From positions 496,001 to 560,000 of the forward strand of contig JAPNXP010000018.1 in NCBI GenBank assembly GCA_028753945.1: a stretch of 64,000 nucleotides of DNA. The letters run 5' to 3'. Numbering within the stretch: position 1 is the stretch's first letter; each line of letters opens with the position of its first letter. Below, piece by piece: positions 20,501 through 35,500 of the stretch. Source of the DNA: Hexactinellida sp. DTS-2022 (Eukaryota; Porifera; Hexactinellida). The position numbers and the translations under genes are program-made. Below the pieces are notes generated by a model. That model saw nothing but the letters and a program-made list of their open reading frames with translations, had not been told where the DNA came from and made no database searches.

Positions 20501-23500
20501 TGAAAGTATTAGGAATTGAATAGAATTAGGTTATATTGTGGCCAGGTTACCTCATCCAATTCCTTGTTTGTCTAGTTGAAAGTAGAGTGTACGGCGGGTT
20601 CAGCGCACTTCTTACTTTCACCAGAGATCGTACATTTGCTTGCTGAGATGACGTGTGGCCTCATGGAAGAGTTAGGTAAGTCAGTTGCCATTAATTACGG
20701 ACATATTGCATATTAACTGTGTACGTGGTGTGAGCGTAATAGAAATTTTGATAGTTAATTTGCAATTTTATGCAATTTTGCTAGTAAACTTGGACATTTG
20801 TTCTTTTCTTCATTGTTCATTGTTTGTTGTGTTTGTATTGTTTGTTGTGTTGTTGTATTGTTTGTTGTGTTGTTGTATTGTATTGTTTGTTGTATTGTTG
20901 TATTGTTTGTTGTGTGTTGTATTGTATTGTTTGTTGTATTGGTGTATTATTGTATTGTTTGTTGTATTGTTGTATTGTTGTTGTGTTGTATGTTCCTTTC
21001 AAATAGCCCACGAACTTCTTTATAGAAGGCGGGCGATTAAACATTGATATAACTGCCTGGTGTAAAACGCGAAATTATATTCCACTGAGGTTCTATTTCA
21101 GTTAATCTTGCATTAAAGCACCAGACGAATTGGTGTGACCACGTGTACCGCAATTTCGCGTTTCCACTGCAACATTTCTACAATTTCGATTATTTATTTC
21201 AGATCAGAGACGGGAAATCGCGAGCCCCCCTCGGCCCAGAGGTCGGCCAATCAATCAGCTGGATTACGCTAAGATAGTGCCCCAGGTTACGCACCATATA
21301 CAGAAACAGAGAATTTCAGAAACTCTATATTCCCTTAACTCCATACACTCGTGCGGACAAACAGATTCCATCGCAAAATCAGAAGAAGACCAAACTTATT
21401 TCTCAATCCGCTCCTCTTTAGACGAAGATCTGCTACCCCTAGACATTCCACCTGCCATTTCTGTAGCTAGGAGTGACGGTATCAGCATACCCATGCGAGA
21501 CACGAATCAGCTGACTAGTCTCGGGAGCTCTGGGACGCCGCCTAGCATCCTGCTGTCAAACTTCAGCGGCTCTCCTCTCTCCATCAACTCAACAGTTCCC
21601 ATCTCTCCTCACAACACACCTGTTAGAGTCACACAGGAATCAGTCTCTGTTCCGAAACAGAGATTCGTAGACCCCCCTCCCACTAACGACTGCAATAAAT
21701 TCGTTATAAAGCTAGGCGGCGTGTCCCTAGCCTTGTTGCACGTTAGTATAACTAGTTTGTATCAGCTGCCTGAGATACAGCTGGCCGAACTTAGGGAGTA
21801 TTTGGGGACAGAACATTCTAGAATAAGAGGCATGACAACCCACGCACAAATTGCTACTCTGTATTTCCATAGGCTGAATAAGCTAGCTGAGCTGAGCGAA
21901 CTCAGTTATATAACTGGAAATCTGTTGTTGGAAAAACTGCCAAAGTTTGCTTATGCAATTCCAAACGACCACCTAAGGTTAGTTCATTATTATTAATTAA
22001 ACCCAAGTATGATAAATTGAATCCTTTAGATTAACAAGATTAATTTTAATGATATCCATGGTAAGATTATAAATCTCGCATCATTGTGTTTCTAATGTAA
22101 CAGTACCTTTACACATTGGAAACTTATTGTCTTGTACTCAGTATCTAGTATACTACTTTATCCGTGTTCCATTAGTTATAAATATATTCGATTGCTTCAC
22201 CATGGATTAGCCTAACAAGTTTAGCTTATTGAATGTAACCGAGTCAGCGATTCCCAACCTTTTTAAACCGTGTGCCCCCTATAGCAAATACCAAACATTC
22301 TGTGGACCCCCATTCCATTGACCGTAATGCAAATCTTGAAATTTTGTGATCCCCAAGGGTCCACGGGCCCCAGGTTGGGAACCACTGATCTAACTTATTA
22401 ATACAGTCTAATTTACAAAGAACGGTTATTTTAATTATCTTCAGAACTTACTTACGTATACTTTATTAATTCTCTGTACTAATACTGAATTCATACAACA
22501 CAAAGGAATCTAATAAAAAGTTAAAACCTATTATGAATCTCCAGACTGCATATTTGCGGGATAAACGCCGAATTCCAGATTAGTGCATTCAGAACCGACG
22601 CTTCTCTCTCTATTAACGGCGCCAACTTAAGTGAGTGTCTGTTCGACTGTCCAACGGAACAATTCTGTGGGCCCCTAGATGCCGTTAGAGTTACAGATAT
22701 GCATGATACTAAATATAACCTGAGTCATACACAGGTATGTGAGCCCATAACTAGCTTGTTATTATAATAACGGAATTAGTTATATACCAGTTAAACCTTT
22801 TAGAAAGTGAACACCCTGGGGACCAGCAAAAACGTTCACTTTTGAGAGGTGTTCACTTTTCATGATTTATCATAACGTGTGTCTAGACTCTAAAGCAATG
22901 GGGAAATTTGGGACCGAGAAAAGTGTTCATATTTTGGAGTTGTTCACTTTTGGAGGTTTACTGTTTTCTAATATAATTTAACGTTCTGTCTTTTTTGCTT
23001 CAAAAATTCTTTTTTGTTAAGCCGGGTAAAATTTTCTATTGCAAGATTTTGCCAGATATATAAGTAAGACAATAATAACTACAAGCCTGCCTGAATGGTT
23101 ATAATATACAAGCAAGAAATATTGTAAGGTATTTTCTACAGTTGCATATTTATATCGCGTAGCGAATTATCCATTAAATATTAGCAAGTTGTTATCATTA
23201 TTGAGTAATTAACTTTAAGTCATAATTATCTCTCTAATAACCATATTGCTAGCATACAAGCAAAAAATATTGTAAGGTATTTTCTACAGTTGCATATTTA
23301 TATCGCAAACGAATTATGCATTAAATATTAGCAAGTTGTTATCATTATTGAGGAATTAACTTTAAATATTAATTCTATATTGGCAATGAGATAATAAAAA
23401 TGACTATGTTTATCCATGTGTATGTTTTAGGTTTTAAAGTTTCACACAAATCCTGATAAATCGGATTCCTGTCTCTCTGTAAGATTTATTTTCAGTCAAG

Positions 23501-26500
23501 AAAAACGAAAGGTATTTCTCTTAATTTTATTCTTACATCTTTGCATATTTTATTTACTTTTCCCAGTATAGCTAGATGTAGTATACATGTACCATTGTAT
23601 AACTTTCAAATTTGCATTGTATGTTGGTAATTTATGCTTTCACTAAAATGCTAATGCTTCAATAATATTCTAAAAATATATTTTAAATTACTTACAGTAA
23701 GTAAGCTAGTCACTATGAAGAATTTGCCAACAAAACAAACTAATATTTTTGGCTCATTTTTTATTCTCATTTCTTATACTATAGCATTCCTTGGCACAAT
23801 TATTATATAAATTATTATTACTAACTTGCCTTATTACGTATTTCTCTTAGGTTGAGAATTTGGCATTCCAGAAGGCCCCGTTGGTATCCCTTTCAGACCT
23901 GAGGGTTGAAACTCTCCCGTTCACCTTTGTACTCGATGTGACTATTCTGAACAGAATACACGCTCTATTGCAGCCAGACATGCAGGCCTCTAGCTATAAT
24001 CAGTGGAGCACATCCATCAACTATAAATCCGTGTTCCAATCTGTCCACCAATCAATCTCCACTGTGAGTTTAGTTATACGGTCGCTTTAATAAAGTCTCC
24101 TTAGTAAGAATGCTATGCAATGTATTTGTTTGGGAAATTCAAATTCTCATATTATATTGGTAGCTCAATAAATTTCAGTTGCACGATAAGGATCGGAGAT
24201 TTTCCAGGGGTTTGGCCAGGTTTATCCCAATTCATTTAATTAACGTATTTGATACGAAACTCCTATTTGCACTTATTGTAAGTTTTCATTCAGGGTTGCA
24301 ATTAAATGCCCCTATCTCTTGAATATGTGTGCTTAAATTATATATGTTGTAAATTTATATTTCTTATCTTTTGCTCTTCAAAGCAAACAAATCCCAATCT
24401 ATACTCTTTATAACCAACAATGGTTTGGCTATAAAATAATCTCATTTGAGGTCCCTTAATTAATTTGAGCTAAATTCCAATATGTTGGCTTGTATATATT
24501 CAACACATTAGTTGCATTGTATCACAGCTATAATAACTACATTGTATCATACAACAGAGCATATCAATGCAGGTGCGAGTATATAAGGACCCTAATAGCA
24601 AAACTACATAACCCAACTCACAACACTAAACCTATAACATGACTACTGCAACAATGAAATTTTCTGATTTGGCTCACGACACCACAGTCCCAGAACGTAT
24701 CCCCCATCAAGCTACTAACTTTGGATTCTTCGATATCGAACTTTTGGAAGTCTCGTGTCTCTCTAATTCTGTATCTCGCATACCCAGCTCCGATAAGGAA
24801 ATAACAGAGAACTCTCTCACTAAACATTCTCAAAAGAAACAACACAAACGTTTTGCTAGTCTTCACGCCTAACTGTTTTACTTTGAATATATTTTATTCA
24901 AATTATTGTATTGTTTTACACGTATGTTTTTTTGAGAACATTAAATTGAACCAGATTAGATTGTTACTACGTATTACAAGTAAAGAAAGGGTTTCTTAAA
25001 ATGAATCCAGGAGACCAAATATATTCATTTTTAATGTGGCTATAGATACACTATTTACAGTAGACTAGTTAATAGGAACACCACGTATTATACAGCCATT
25101 TGTAAATACGCTCCAAATCCTGGTATGATCCAATTTCCAAATGCCTAAATCACAAATTATGTTACAGTATAGGAGAGGATTCCAAATTTTCGCTGCTCCA
25201 AACTAAAATTTCCAAAGATTATAACCCAAAAGGAGCGTCTCGCGCTCCTGGATAATTCCTTAGAAATACAGCAGTGACTCCGGTTAATTTGAATCCCGGA
25301 TAATAGATCAAATTTCGACGGTCCCCTGGTGTCGAATGAATTAGAATATACTATAGCGACTTATGAAAAGCACTTTTGTAAAACTTAACTACCTATTTCT
25401 ATGCTAAGTCAATTCAGTTACTAATTCCCTTGTGGCTCTAAGGTTGTTGTTTGAATACAAATTAGTTTTTAATTAGAATTCAGAGTTTTAATTGTAAATT
25501 ACAATGAATGCTTCTATTATAATGTAGATAAGTGTTTAGACAAACTAATTGGATAATTAGGTCCATTTGAAAGCAACTATATTTAGTTTATTGTATTTTT
25601 ATTGAGCAATTATTCATATGTCGGTATTAAGTTACAGTAATGGCTAATTGGAATTCAGCGCCATGCAACCCTTTGTTCCAATTGTAATCTTAAAATAGCT
25701 ATTTTCTATTTCGTATTTTGGGAGTATCTCGTTTAGCCGCCTAAAATTTGAAACTTGTTATAGACAAATGTGTTTATTATTGTTTGTTTTAGCAAAGACA
25801 AGTTCTGTTCCAGAATACAGTCGATGAATCCAATATTCCAATTGACAATCAAACTTCGTTTCACTTCAAATCTCCTTCAATTGCTATCATATGCAAGTGC
25901 GTAACAATAACATTATTTAGTTACCTTAAAGTTAATAAGTTCACATTCCATTGTGCCCTTTACATTGTGAGGGTATTAATGATCAAACTAAGGATACGAT
26001 TACCGGCAAATAATCTCAATACTATTTGCTGCAAGAAATCATTTTTATTTGCTTATGTCAGAAAATACATCTTCAGCTATTTTATATATCAATCACGCTT
26101 AATGACATAACTTGTATTGTTGTACGTAATTAGCTAACTGACATGCTTATGTAGCTCATAATATAATACGTAATTCATTGTATACTGCTAGTTTGCTACA
26201 GTAGATGCTGGAAAAACGGTTATAAGATCATTCTACTGGAAAACGGTTGCCATATACCCTATATATTTTATGCCGGTTATAAGAACAGTTCCCGACGATG
26301 TTCTTATAACCGGCATCCACTGTACTGTATAGAATTCCTATCCTGGATAAGGAGGCTTGTCAGGAGACTGGACTTTGGTGGATACCTTCTTTGCGCCAGG
26401 AAACATTTATTATTTCCTCCTCGAATGTGCGGGCTTCCTATCAGGAGAGTTCCCTGCAGAGACAAGAGAGAGCGCTCTCTATTTTAGCTGATAACCTGAC

Positions 26501-29500
26501 TGGTAAATATTGCTAATTTCCTTTAGATACAGGCCAAACCCAAGGGGGACTGAAATGTTATCCTAGTGTACTATATACAGTCGACTCCGCTTAATAGAGT
26601 CACCTCGGGACCAAGTTGCTTTGACACGATTAAGCGGAGAAATCTATTAACCGAAAATATTTTAAACCAAACTGTAATTCCGTCCTATAATCTATTAACC
26701 AGTGGCTCTATCTATTAAGCGGAGTCGACTGTATTTATATGCAAATAACTTAATATACATCCGATGAAAATTGGTTGATTTTAGTTCCTAAGTTAGATTT
26801 CTCAAATGGCATTCTAATTTATTTAAATTGGATGGTTTCTATAATTGTAGGAAAACTTTACTTCCTTTCGAGAAGAATTTCCTCTGATTGCTCTCGGAAT
26901 AATTCCAACTTAATATTTCAAATAATTATCCTTTTATAGTTTCTCTGAGAGAGACTTCATCCAGTCTGCCAATCAAATTGCTCCTTCTGGACTCCCGTTT
27001 GGGAGGGGCAGCCAACACCCCGAGGTCAGTCCTCTCTTGACCTCATAAATCTCTCTTTATTCTTGTGTTTAGTGTCACGCTCCGGTTTAAGGAGGAGCCC
27101 TCTTCTCTTATCGGGGACTCAGTTAACATTCTGGCCCCCCCTACCCCTCTAATACAGAATAACAGCTCTAGTATAGCCGACTCTGTTTACGTGCATACAG
27201 GGCCTAACAGCGCATCTCCCTTCTCGAGCAAGAAATACGTGCACAACCAAGAGGAAGTATGTCGTGTCTATGTTACATTTATTCCGCAATCAATTCTGGA
27301 CAAACGAAAAACAAACAAAATATAGTGGACTCTGCTTAATAGAGTCACCTCGGGACCAGGTTTCTTTGACCCGATTAAGCTGATAAATCTATTAACCGGT
27401 GGCTCTATTAAGCTCAGTCGACAGTATCATTGTGATTTAATACAGTCAGGTTATTTTATTATGAACATTCAAGGGACCATAAATTGTGTTGATAATAGAG
27501 AGCTTTAATACAAACCCTATGTAAGTTGTTAAAATTACGACCATAGGGCTTGTTCATATGAAAAGTTTTTCATATTAAGCAGACAGGAAATAGTTCACAA
27601 TATATATGTATGATTAATTATTGCAAATTTGTTGTAGTTGATACTGCCTGGTAACCAAATGGAGATGGAGGAATTTGAAACTGATTCTAAGTTGAACTCG
27701 CTTCTCGGCATCGAGCTGAATTTCCCAATTGTGAGAGCTCACATCCCGAGCAAGGATATTCTACAAACAGTGGTTAATCGGTAACAATTTGTTATGCATA
27801 TTATACAATTATTGTTATTTATTTATGCATATTATACAAGTATTGTTATTTGTTGACCAATAGCTTGACAGACCTGACAACCTGGAATTCATTCACAGGA
27901 CATACTCCCCAAACGGACTCTCTCGATCATAAAAAGATTCCAAGTAACTTCCTATCTAATACCTCTCCTTTGACTCCCTTACACCACATGTATCTAGGTT
28001 AGATATTAACACTAGATATAGATTGTATTATCCTCCTATACACCTCAGGAAATGTAGTACAGTGATGCCGGTTATAAGAACATCGTCGGGAACTGCACAT
28101 AATGTTCTTATAACCGGCATAAATTATATAGGGTATATGGCAACCGTTTTTCAGTAGAACGTTCTTATATCCGGCATTACTGTATTTATTTTATTTTGGA
28201 GTAATTTAATTTTAAACCAATGATTTGAAGATTGTAATTAGTTGCCATTTGAATAGTCAAAATATTTTGTAATTTGATGTAAAAAATTACTGTGGAATTT
28301 CTTTTCGCCCTATTTATATTTACAACTCTATTTTAAATCATTTTGATTTATACAAAAAAGTCATTATTTTCCAACTCTCTGATTAGATTTAACAGTTCCT
28401 CTTTAAATCCTCTTGGGCCTCTCTTTCAAGTTGTCTGTATTTTATAGCAATAATTATAAAGCAGTATATACGTATAACCTGTACCTATAAGTGCTACCAT
28501 ACGTTAGGTCAGGGGATTGGAGATAGACTCAGCAGTGCTAATACAGAATACGAATCTGACGAAGAACAGTCCAGTTTCAGCTCCTCCCCCGGAACGGTTA
28601 AGAACTCCTCCTCTACCGCCGCCGCCCGGCCCAGCGGACTCAGCGCCCTATCTCTCTCTCTCTACGTAGACTCACTAACCGTAACCGCAGTCACACGAGT
28701 ACTGGTAACTAGTTATACTACGGTATACTCTGTTAATAGGAACACGGATAAGGGGAATATCGGTTAAGGAGTACAGGTTTAATTAGCTACCCTATACAAA
28801 TGCTGCAAATAAATCCTGATAATACGAACAAATTTCGGCGGTCCCCTGGTGTTTGTATTAACAAGTGTCTACTGTATTTGATCCACAAGATTATATACTT
28901 AGTTTTACATGAGCTACTTCTGTTAACAACACACAACCAACATTGTAACATTTTCTTTTTAGCATGCAACTAAGTAAAAAATTAAAAAATAAATAAAATT
29001 ATTTTTTATTTATTTTTTGTGTGATTAATAAAGCCACCGGTTAATAGATTTCTCCGCTTAATCGGGTCAAAATTTCACAGGATTTATAGTACGGAATAAC
29101 AGTTTGGCTTACATATATACCCTTGTATTATTACGTATAACTGTGTAGGGTGACATTACAGACCCCGGATTAGACGGTCCCTTGTGTGAGGATGCCCCCA
29201 CCACTTTGCTGCAGGAGGAGTTAACCAATGAGGATCCAGTGGGCGAGTGCATGCTACAGTGCACATTCCTTAAGTTCTATCACGTATCCAGGTACAGAGG
29301 GGACGATACACTCAGCTACGATTCTATCTTTATAAAGAGAGCTCAGTTGTCTCACAAAGGTATACAGCATACCTGTAGTAGAGTCTCGTTAGTAGGACAC
29401 CAGGGGACCGGAAAATACGTTCATATTAACGGATATCATTTGTATTGAAAGGGCTTTGAAGGGACTGAAATAGTGTTCATATTAACTGAATTTCGTATTA

Positions 29501-32500
29501 ACCGTGTTTGTAATAACGAGGTTCTACTGTATAGAGAAATAAGTTTAAATTAGGATACCAAACTATATTCATGTACTCCCGTATACCTGTGTATTTATTG
29601 CAAGAGCATCCTTATATGTAGACTGTCTATAAAAGCCCATACAATTAAGCTAAAAATTTGTAGACCGTCTATAAATTCTGTAGACCAAAAGCCCCTGCCG
29701 CCTATGGGTAATACTATTTTATATGTAAGAAAACCTAGCTAGAAATCGACGGTCTACATATAAGTTATTTCTTATTATAACATGCCGCTATATAGATTTG
29801 CTTACCGAAGAGCCCTACTCCTGTGTGGACTCCCCCAACCGCTCCATAGCCCCAGACTCCCTGCCTCTGCTACTATTCTGCTCGGAGCACTCAGCTACGC
29901 TCTCTCCGGGGCTCTACCGAGACAGACAGACTCAGGACAGCCCGCCCTGTCTAGCTCTGGCCATCAGGAGCAAGCAGGACGCCCTTACACAGTCAAAGGT
30001 ACTGTAGTATGTATGTGTTTGTAATTGTAGTATGTAATTGTAGTATGTATTTGTAGTATGTATTTGTACACAGTCAAAGGTACTGTAGTATGTACAGTGG
30101 AAGCCGCTTGTACGTACTCGGCTTAAGACGTACTCTCGGATAATACGTACTGTTCGCTAATAACCGATTTTCCTCCTATCTGATCCATTATAATGATTCG
30201 GTTAAGACGTGCCAATTTCTATTCCCAAGTAAATAAAATACATTTATTTTAATTCGGTTAGTACGTACTCTAGAAAACTATCAGCTCTAAAAAATTATTA
30301 GTTTTTATTACAACTTTAAGGCCTTGTAAGGTGAGTTTTAACACTTATAATTTAGCTTTTTGCTCGGAACCATGTTTTATAACACTTAAAATTTTTTACT
30401 CATATCTAATAAGTATAATTTATGTTTTTTCATAGTCTACGGTTTATTATATTTATTCTGTGTAGTCTATCACAATGAGTTTGCTGCTGACTGGATTAGC
30501 GATGCGACACGTGTTTATGCCTTCTCACCTACACTGCTTCTCTCAGGTAAGGGCTCTCTACAGAAATACTATTTTATTGCTATTTATTTCTTGCATCAAA
30601 TGCTGTACTACTAAATAATCCCCCCTAAACAAACGATTCCCAACCTTTTAAAACCGTGGATCCCCTATACCATTTCTTAGACATTCTGTGGACCCCCCTC
30701 CCATTGACCGTAATACACATTTTGAGATATTGTGGTCTGTGGACCCCCAAGGCCGATATATAAATAATTCCCCCCTACTGTCGTCCATGGACCCTAGGTT
30801 GGGAACCACTGCCCTAAACGTTCTCAAATGGGACAATTATATTCCAGAAATAACATTTCCCCCCCATTCCATATTTCTGTACGCTCTTGCGACTGAGTAC
30901 AGTAGATATCCGATATAATAACACCGGTTATAAGAACATGCCGGTTATAAGAACATTATATGCAGTTCCCGACGATGTTCTTATAACCGGCATCCACTGT
31001 ACTGTGTTTCTTTAGTTGGGAGACCTCTTCAGTTTGGGAGGGTCTGAGTCTAATTCGGAAGTTCGGGAGAGTATAAATACGCAGCCTTTTAAGAACAGAC
31101 ATAGGAACGCGCCTCCCGTCTTATTCACTCTATATATGCATCTGAAGGAATGCGGGATTGATTACAGGTACAAGCAACTCCACTTAATCGGTCCACCTTG
31201 ATACAAGGATAGTTTGACCCGATTAAGTGGTGAACCCAATTAGCTAAATTATATTATCACAAATTATATTATCATTATATTATCACGTAAATTTACGATT
31301 GACAGAATATTACCCAATTAATTGAAATCTTTGTACTAGCTTGACTCCATTCAATCAACCCAAATTTGGGCTCAAATTTCATAATTTGACCCAATTAACC
31401 GAAAATATTTGTACTAGCTTGACCCCATTAAGCGGAGCTGACTGCTATATTTCCTATCTAGCTTAAATTCCATTTGCAAGTTTATGCTATTGCAAAAATT
31501 TGATAATATCACTTTTGTTGCAACACCTGTAAATATTACAGCCAATATTTTCTATAAAGGAGAATTTATAATTTGATATTTCTTTAAATAAAACAGGTGG
31601 CTTTATTTTTCTGTAGTTATATCTACCAATTTATGTGGTCTGCTTATTTGTTGTAAATATTATACAAAAAATTGCTAATCTAATAATTTACATGTTTTGG
31701 AAAATACTAATTTATGACAGAAAAAGAGCAAAACTATGTTTCTACTACATATTAAATCTTTATTACTAATATTTTTTGCTCACAAGAATGATTATTAATA
31801 CAAATTTGCAAAATATCTCATTATAAAATTGTTTTTATTATATCTCGCGATCCCCAAAGGGACCGCGGACCCCAGTTTAGGAACCCCTGTACTAACCTAT
31901 AGTATAGACATAGCAATATATACATACAAACTTAAGTTAGAAAACCTATATACAGTACATAGCATTCTATACAAACTTAAGTTAGTAACCTATAGACATA
32001 GCATTATACATACAAACTAGCCTATATAGTATGTATATCCTGTAGACCTATTGACTATCTCCTGTAGACCTCTGCACATGCCTCTGAGGACATTCATAAC
32101 GATAGGGTCTTTCTGCTTTTCTTCCAACATCGTATCTGGGGCTCCTACCTCCATGCAGAGGTAAGCTATTATGTAACACTTGTGTTATAACTTATACAGT
32201 AGATACTTGTGATAACTATACATATACATTATCCGGATATTCATTTAACCGGAGTCACTTGCATGCATTTGTATAGGCTAGGGGAATTAAACCTTGTACT
32301 CCTTAAATATTTCACCTTATCTTTGTTCATACTAACGAGAGTTTATTGTACTAATTGAAATTTTTGTGATCATTAAAAAGAGTCCCTAACCACGAGGTGA
32401 TCCGTATAACTTTGTTGATTGCAGGGCACAAACAACTTTTATTGTTAACTATTATTAGTTAAGTCCGGAATGTAACATGCCAGCACATTCGAAAGTTATT

Positions 32501-35500
32501 AGTGCTTAGCTAATAACATAATAGTATATACTGGGCAAATGGATTAAAATAACAATGTAGTCTTAGTTTAAACTTTATTCTATTTATTGTGTTTAACAGG
32601 CATGTTTTGGGAATACATTAATATTGTACATATCAATAGAATTGTATTGGAAGACATTGCTCTGTATCTCTCTCAGAAATATTCCAAGGGGCCTCCTAAC
32701 CTGAAAGAAGGTAAATATGCATTCCTGTGCCGTTATACTGTAAAACCTTTAGAAAGTGAACACGCTGGGGAGCCAAAACGTTCACTTTTGAGGTGTTCAC
32801 TTTTCATATGGTTATTATAACGTGTGTCTAAAGCAATGGGGAATATTTGGGACCGAGAAAAAGTGTTCGTATTTTGGAGTTGTTCATTTCTTGGAGGTGT
32901 TCACTTTTGGAGGTTTTACTGTACTGTAACTATGGTTAATTACACATCATGAACAAGCCCTATGGTCCCAATTTAACAACTTACATAGGGTTTGTATCAA
33001 GTTGAGTTCGCTTATTATCAATGTTCATGATAAAAGAACCTGACTGTATTTCTATAGATTACTTCTGTGCTATGGACTTTGGATTGTTAGAGTTAACTTT
33101 AAGATTGGCTTCAGATGAGATATCAGTAAGTCTCTTATTCCTTAAAATTTGCAAGTTATAATATTGGAATCATTTATATCGGCATTTTGAGCACTGACAA
33201 GGTCCTTTTCTAACCCAAAATTCACCTTTGCGAAGCCTGGTTTTTATATTGAAAGGTGTCTATCGATGTATAAGTACAGTAGAACCTGTCTAATCCGACA
33301 CTATTGGGATGGGGGGAAATATCGTATTGCCAATTGTCGGATTATGCAGGTTATAATTATTGCTAGTCCGACGCTCATTGGGATAAAGGAAAAGTGTCGA
33401 TTCTGCTGAATTCCTTTTTTATAGAGGGTCGGATTATACATGTTCTACTGATGACATTATTACGTTGTATTCCTTCTAGAAGATTCCACAGGTCGACCTA
33501 TCTGTGAGCAGCAACGCACTGCACATATACACGTGTGCAGATGCCGTCATAACACTGAGAGATCTGTTGCTGTATATAACTTCTAACGGAGACTACGCCA
33601 CTCAAACACACACCAGCCAAACACAATATACCTCTAATGCTACGGTTAAGCCAGCAGAGACAATGTCAATATCTCCAAACACACTCGATACGATCTCTGA
33701 TGTAATGACATTAGTATATACTGTACAATATACAGTAGACGCTTGTTAATAGGAACACGGATAAGCGAATATCGGTTAAGGAGTACAAGGTTTAATCACC
33801 TAGCCTATACAAATGCATGCAAGTGACTCCGGTTAATACGAATCTCCGGATAATACGAACATATTACGACAGTCCCCTGGTGTTCCTATTAGCGATAGCA
33901 ACTGTCTGTTTGTACAGTCGACTCCGCTTAATAGAGCCACTGGTTAATAGATTTATCGGCTTAATCGGGTCAAAATTTCACAGGATTTATAGGACGGAAT
34001 TCCATTTAGGCTTAAAATATATTCGGTTAATAGATCGGGTCAAGGAAACCTGATCCCGAGGTGACTATTAAGCTGAGTCCACTGTACTATTTATGCTCTG
34101 TTGTTGTAGCAAGATGCCTTCTCCTCTCTGACGCAGTCTATAACTGGACAGCTGATAGACGCTATACAGGACGGGGCCGCGGAGCTTGACGAGGAGGTGT
34201 CCGGCTCTCAGCTGACTTCTGCGAGTCCCGACAAGCGGGGGAAGAGTAGACCGAGGGGCTCCTCCGAACCTAAGGGTGCGTATAACCAGTGTGTTATACA
34301 GCCATTATATGTACGCTCCTAATCAGTGTATTATACAGCCATTTGTAAATACGCTCCTAACTAGTGTATTATACAGCCATTTGTAAATACGCTCCTAATC
34401 AGTGTATTATACAGCCATTTGTTAATATGCTCCTAATCCTGGTCTGATGCAATTTCCATACGTCTAATCACAAATTTATTAATGCGGTATAGGAGAGGAT
34501 TCCAATTTTTCGCTCCTAATTAATATTTTCCAAAAAAATCATACTCCAAAAGAGGTCTCGCGCTCCTGTATAAATCCTTGCATATAATATATTTTTACAA
34601 GCTGGACTATGGATATTTGTAACATTATTATTACAAGCTGCTCGTCCGCGCTACGCGCGTTCTTACAACTTGCACTCGGGCCTGTGGCCCTCGCTTGTAT
34701 TCATGGCAAATATATTTTCAAAATGTTATGCCAGTTGTATTTAAATACTGTGGAATGTAACGGAAATTTAACGAAAATTATACATCCCTTTCCTTACGTC
34801 AATTTTTTGCCATTTTGGAATAAAAACTACGGTCTGTGACATTCGTTATCCTTCTCCCCCCTCGAAAGCGTTACTTAAATTTCGAAAGCCTCATACGCAG
34901 GTTAATTATATTATGGGAAATTTTTAGGAATATAATAGCTGGCCGCTAGCCTATGTACAAATGACAGTTGTATAGAGTAACCTTTAGCAGATTCTACTAT
35001 ACAGTATGTAGGTAGCAGATCCCTACCTTATTGAGCTGTTACCCCTAAGCAGTATATTTAAGCTGATCGACCGCACTACGCGCGTTCTCACTCGAGCCTT
35101 CGGTCCTCGCGTGTATTTACAACAATTTTGATTCCTTAATTAGATTAGACAAATTTGTTACTTCAGAAAGAAAGTAAACAGCTCAAACTTTTAGACTAAA
35201 TCATAAAAATATATGCTCATGATTCTCGGTAAATTAATACGTTAATTCTTGCTAAAAAAGTCATTGATACGAAAATTATTCTTAACTGACAAATATATCT
35301 TTTTTCGGGTTTATGAGTAGCAAATCTGAAATCAAATTGATTAATTAATCAAAAGTTTGGAAATGAAGATTTTATAAGGTGGAATGAAAGGTGTAGTTTA
35401 ACTTTTACTAAATAGACTATTTATGCGATTAATGCAATGGGACTATTAAAGTACTAACTTATAGGGTAAAATTTATTGGTCAAATGTATTGACCCAGAAT

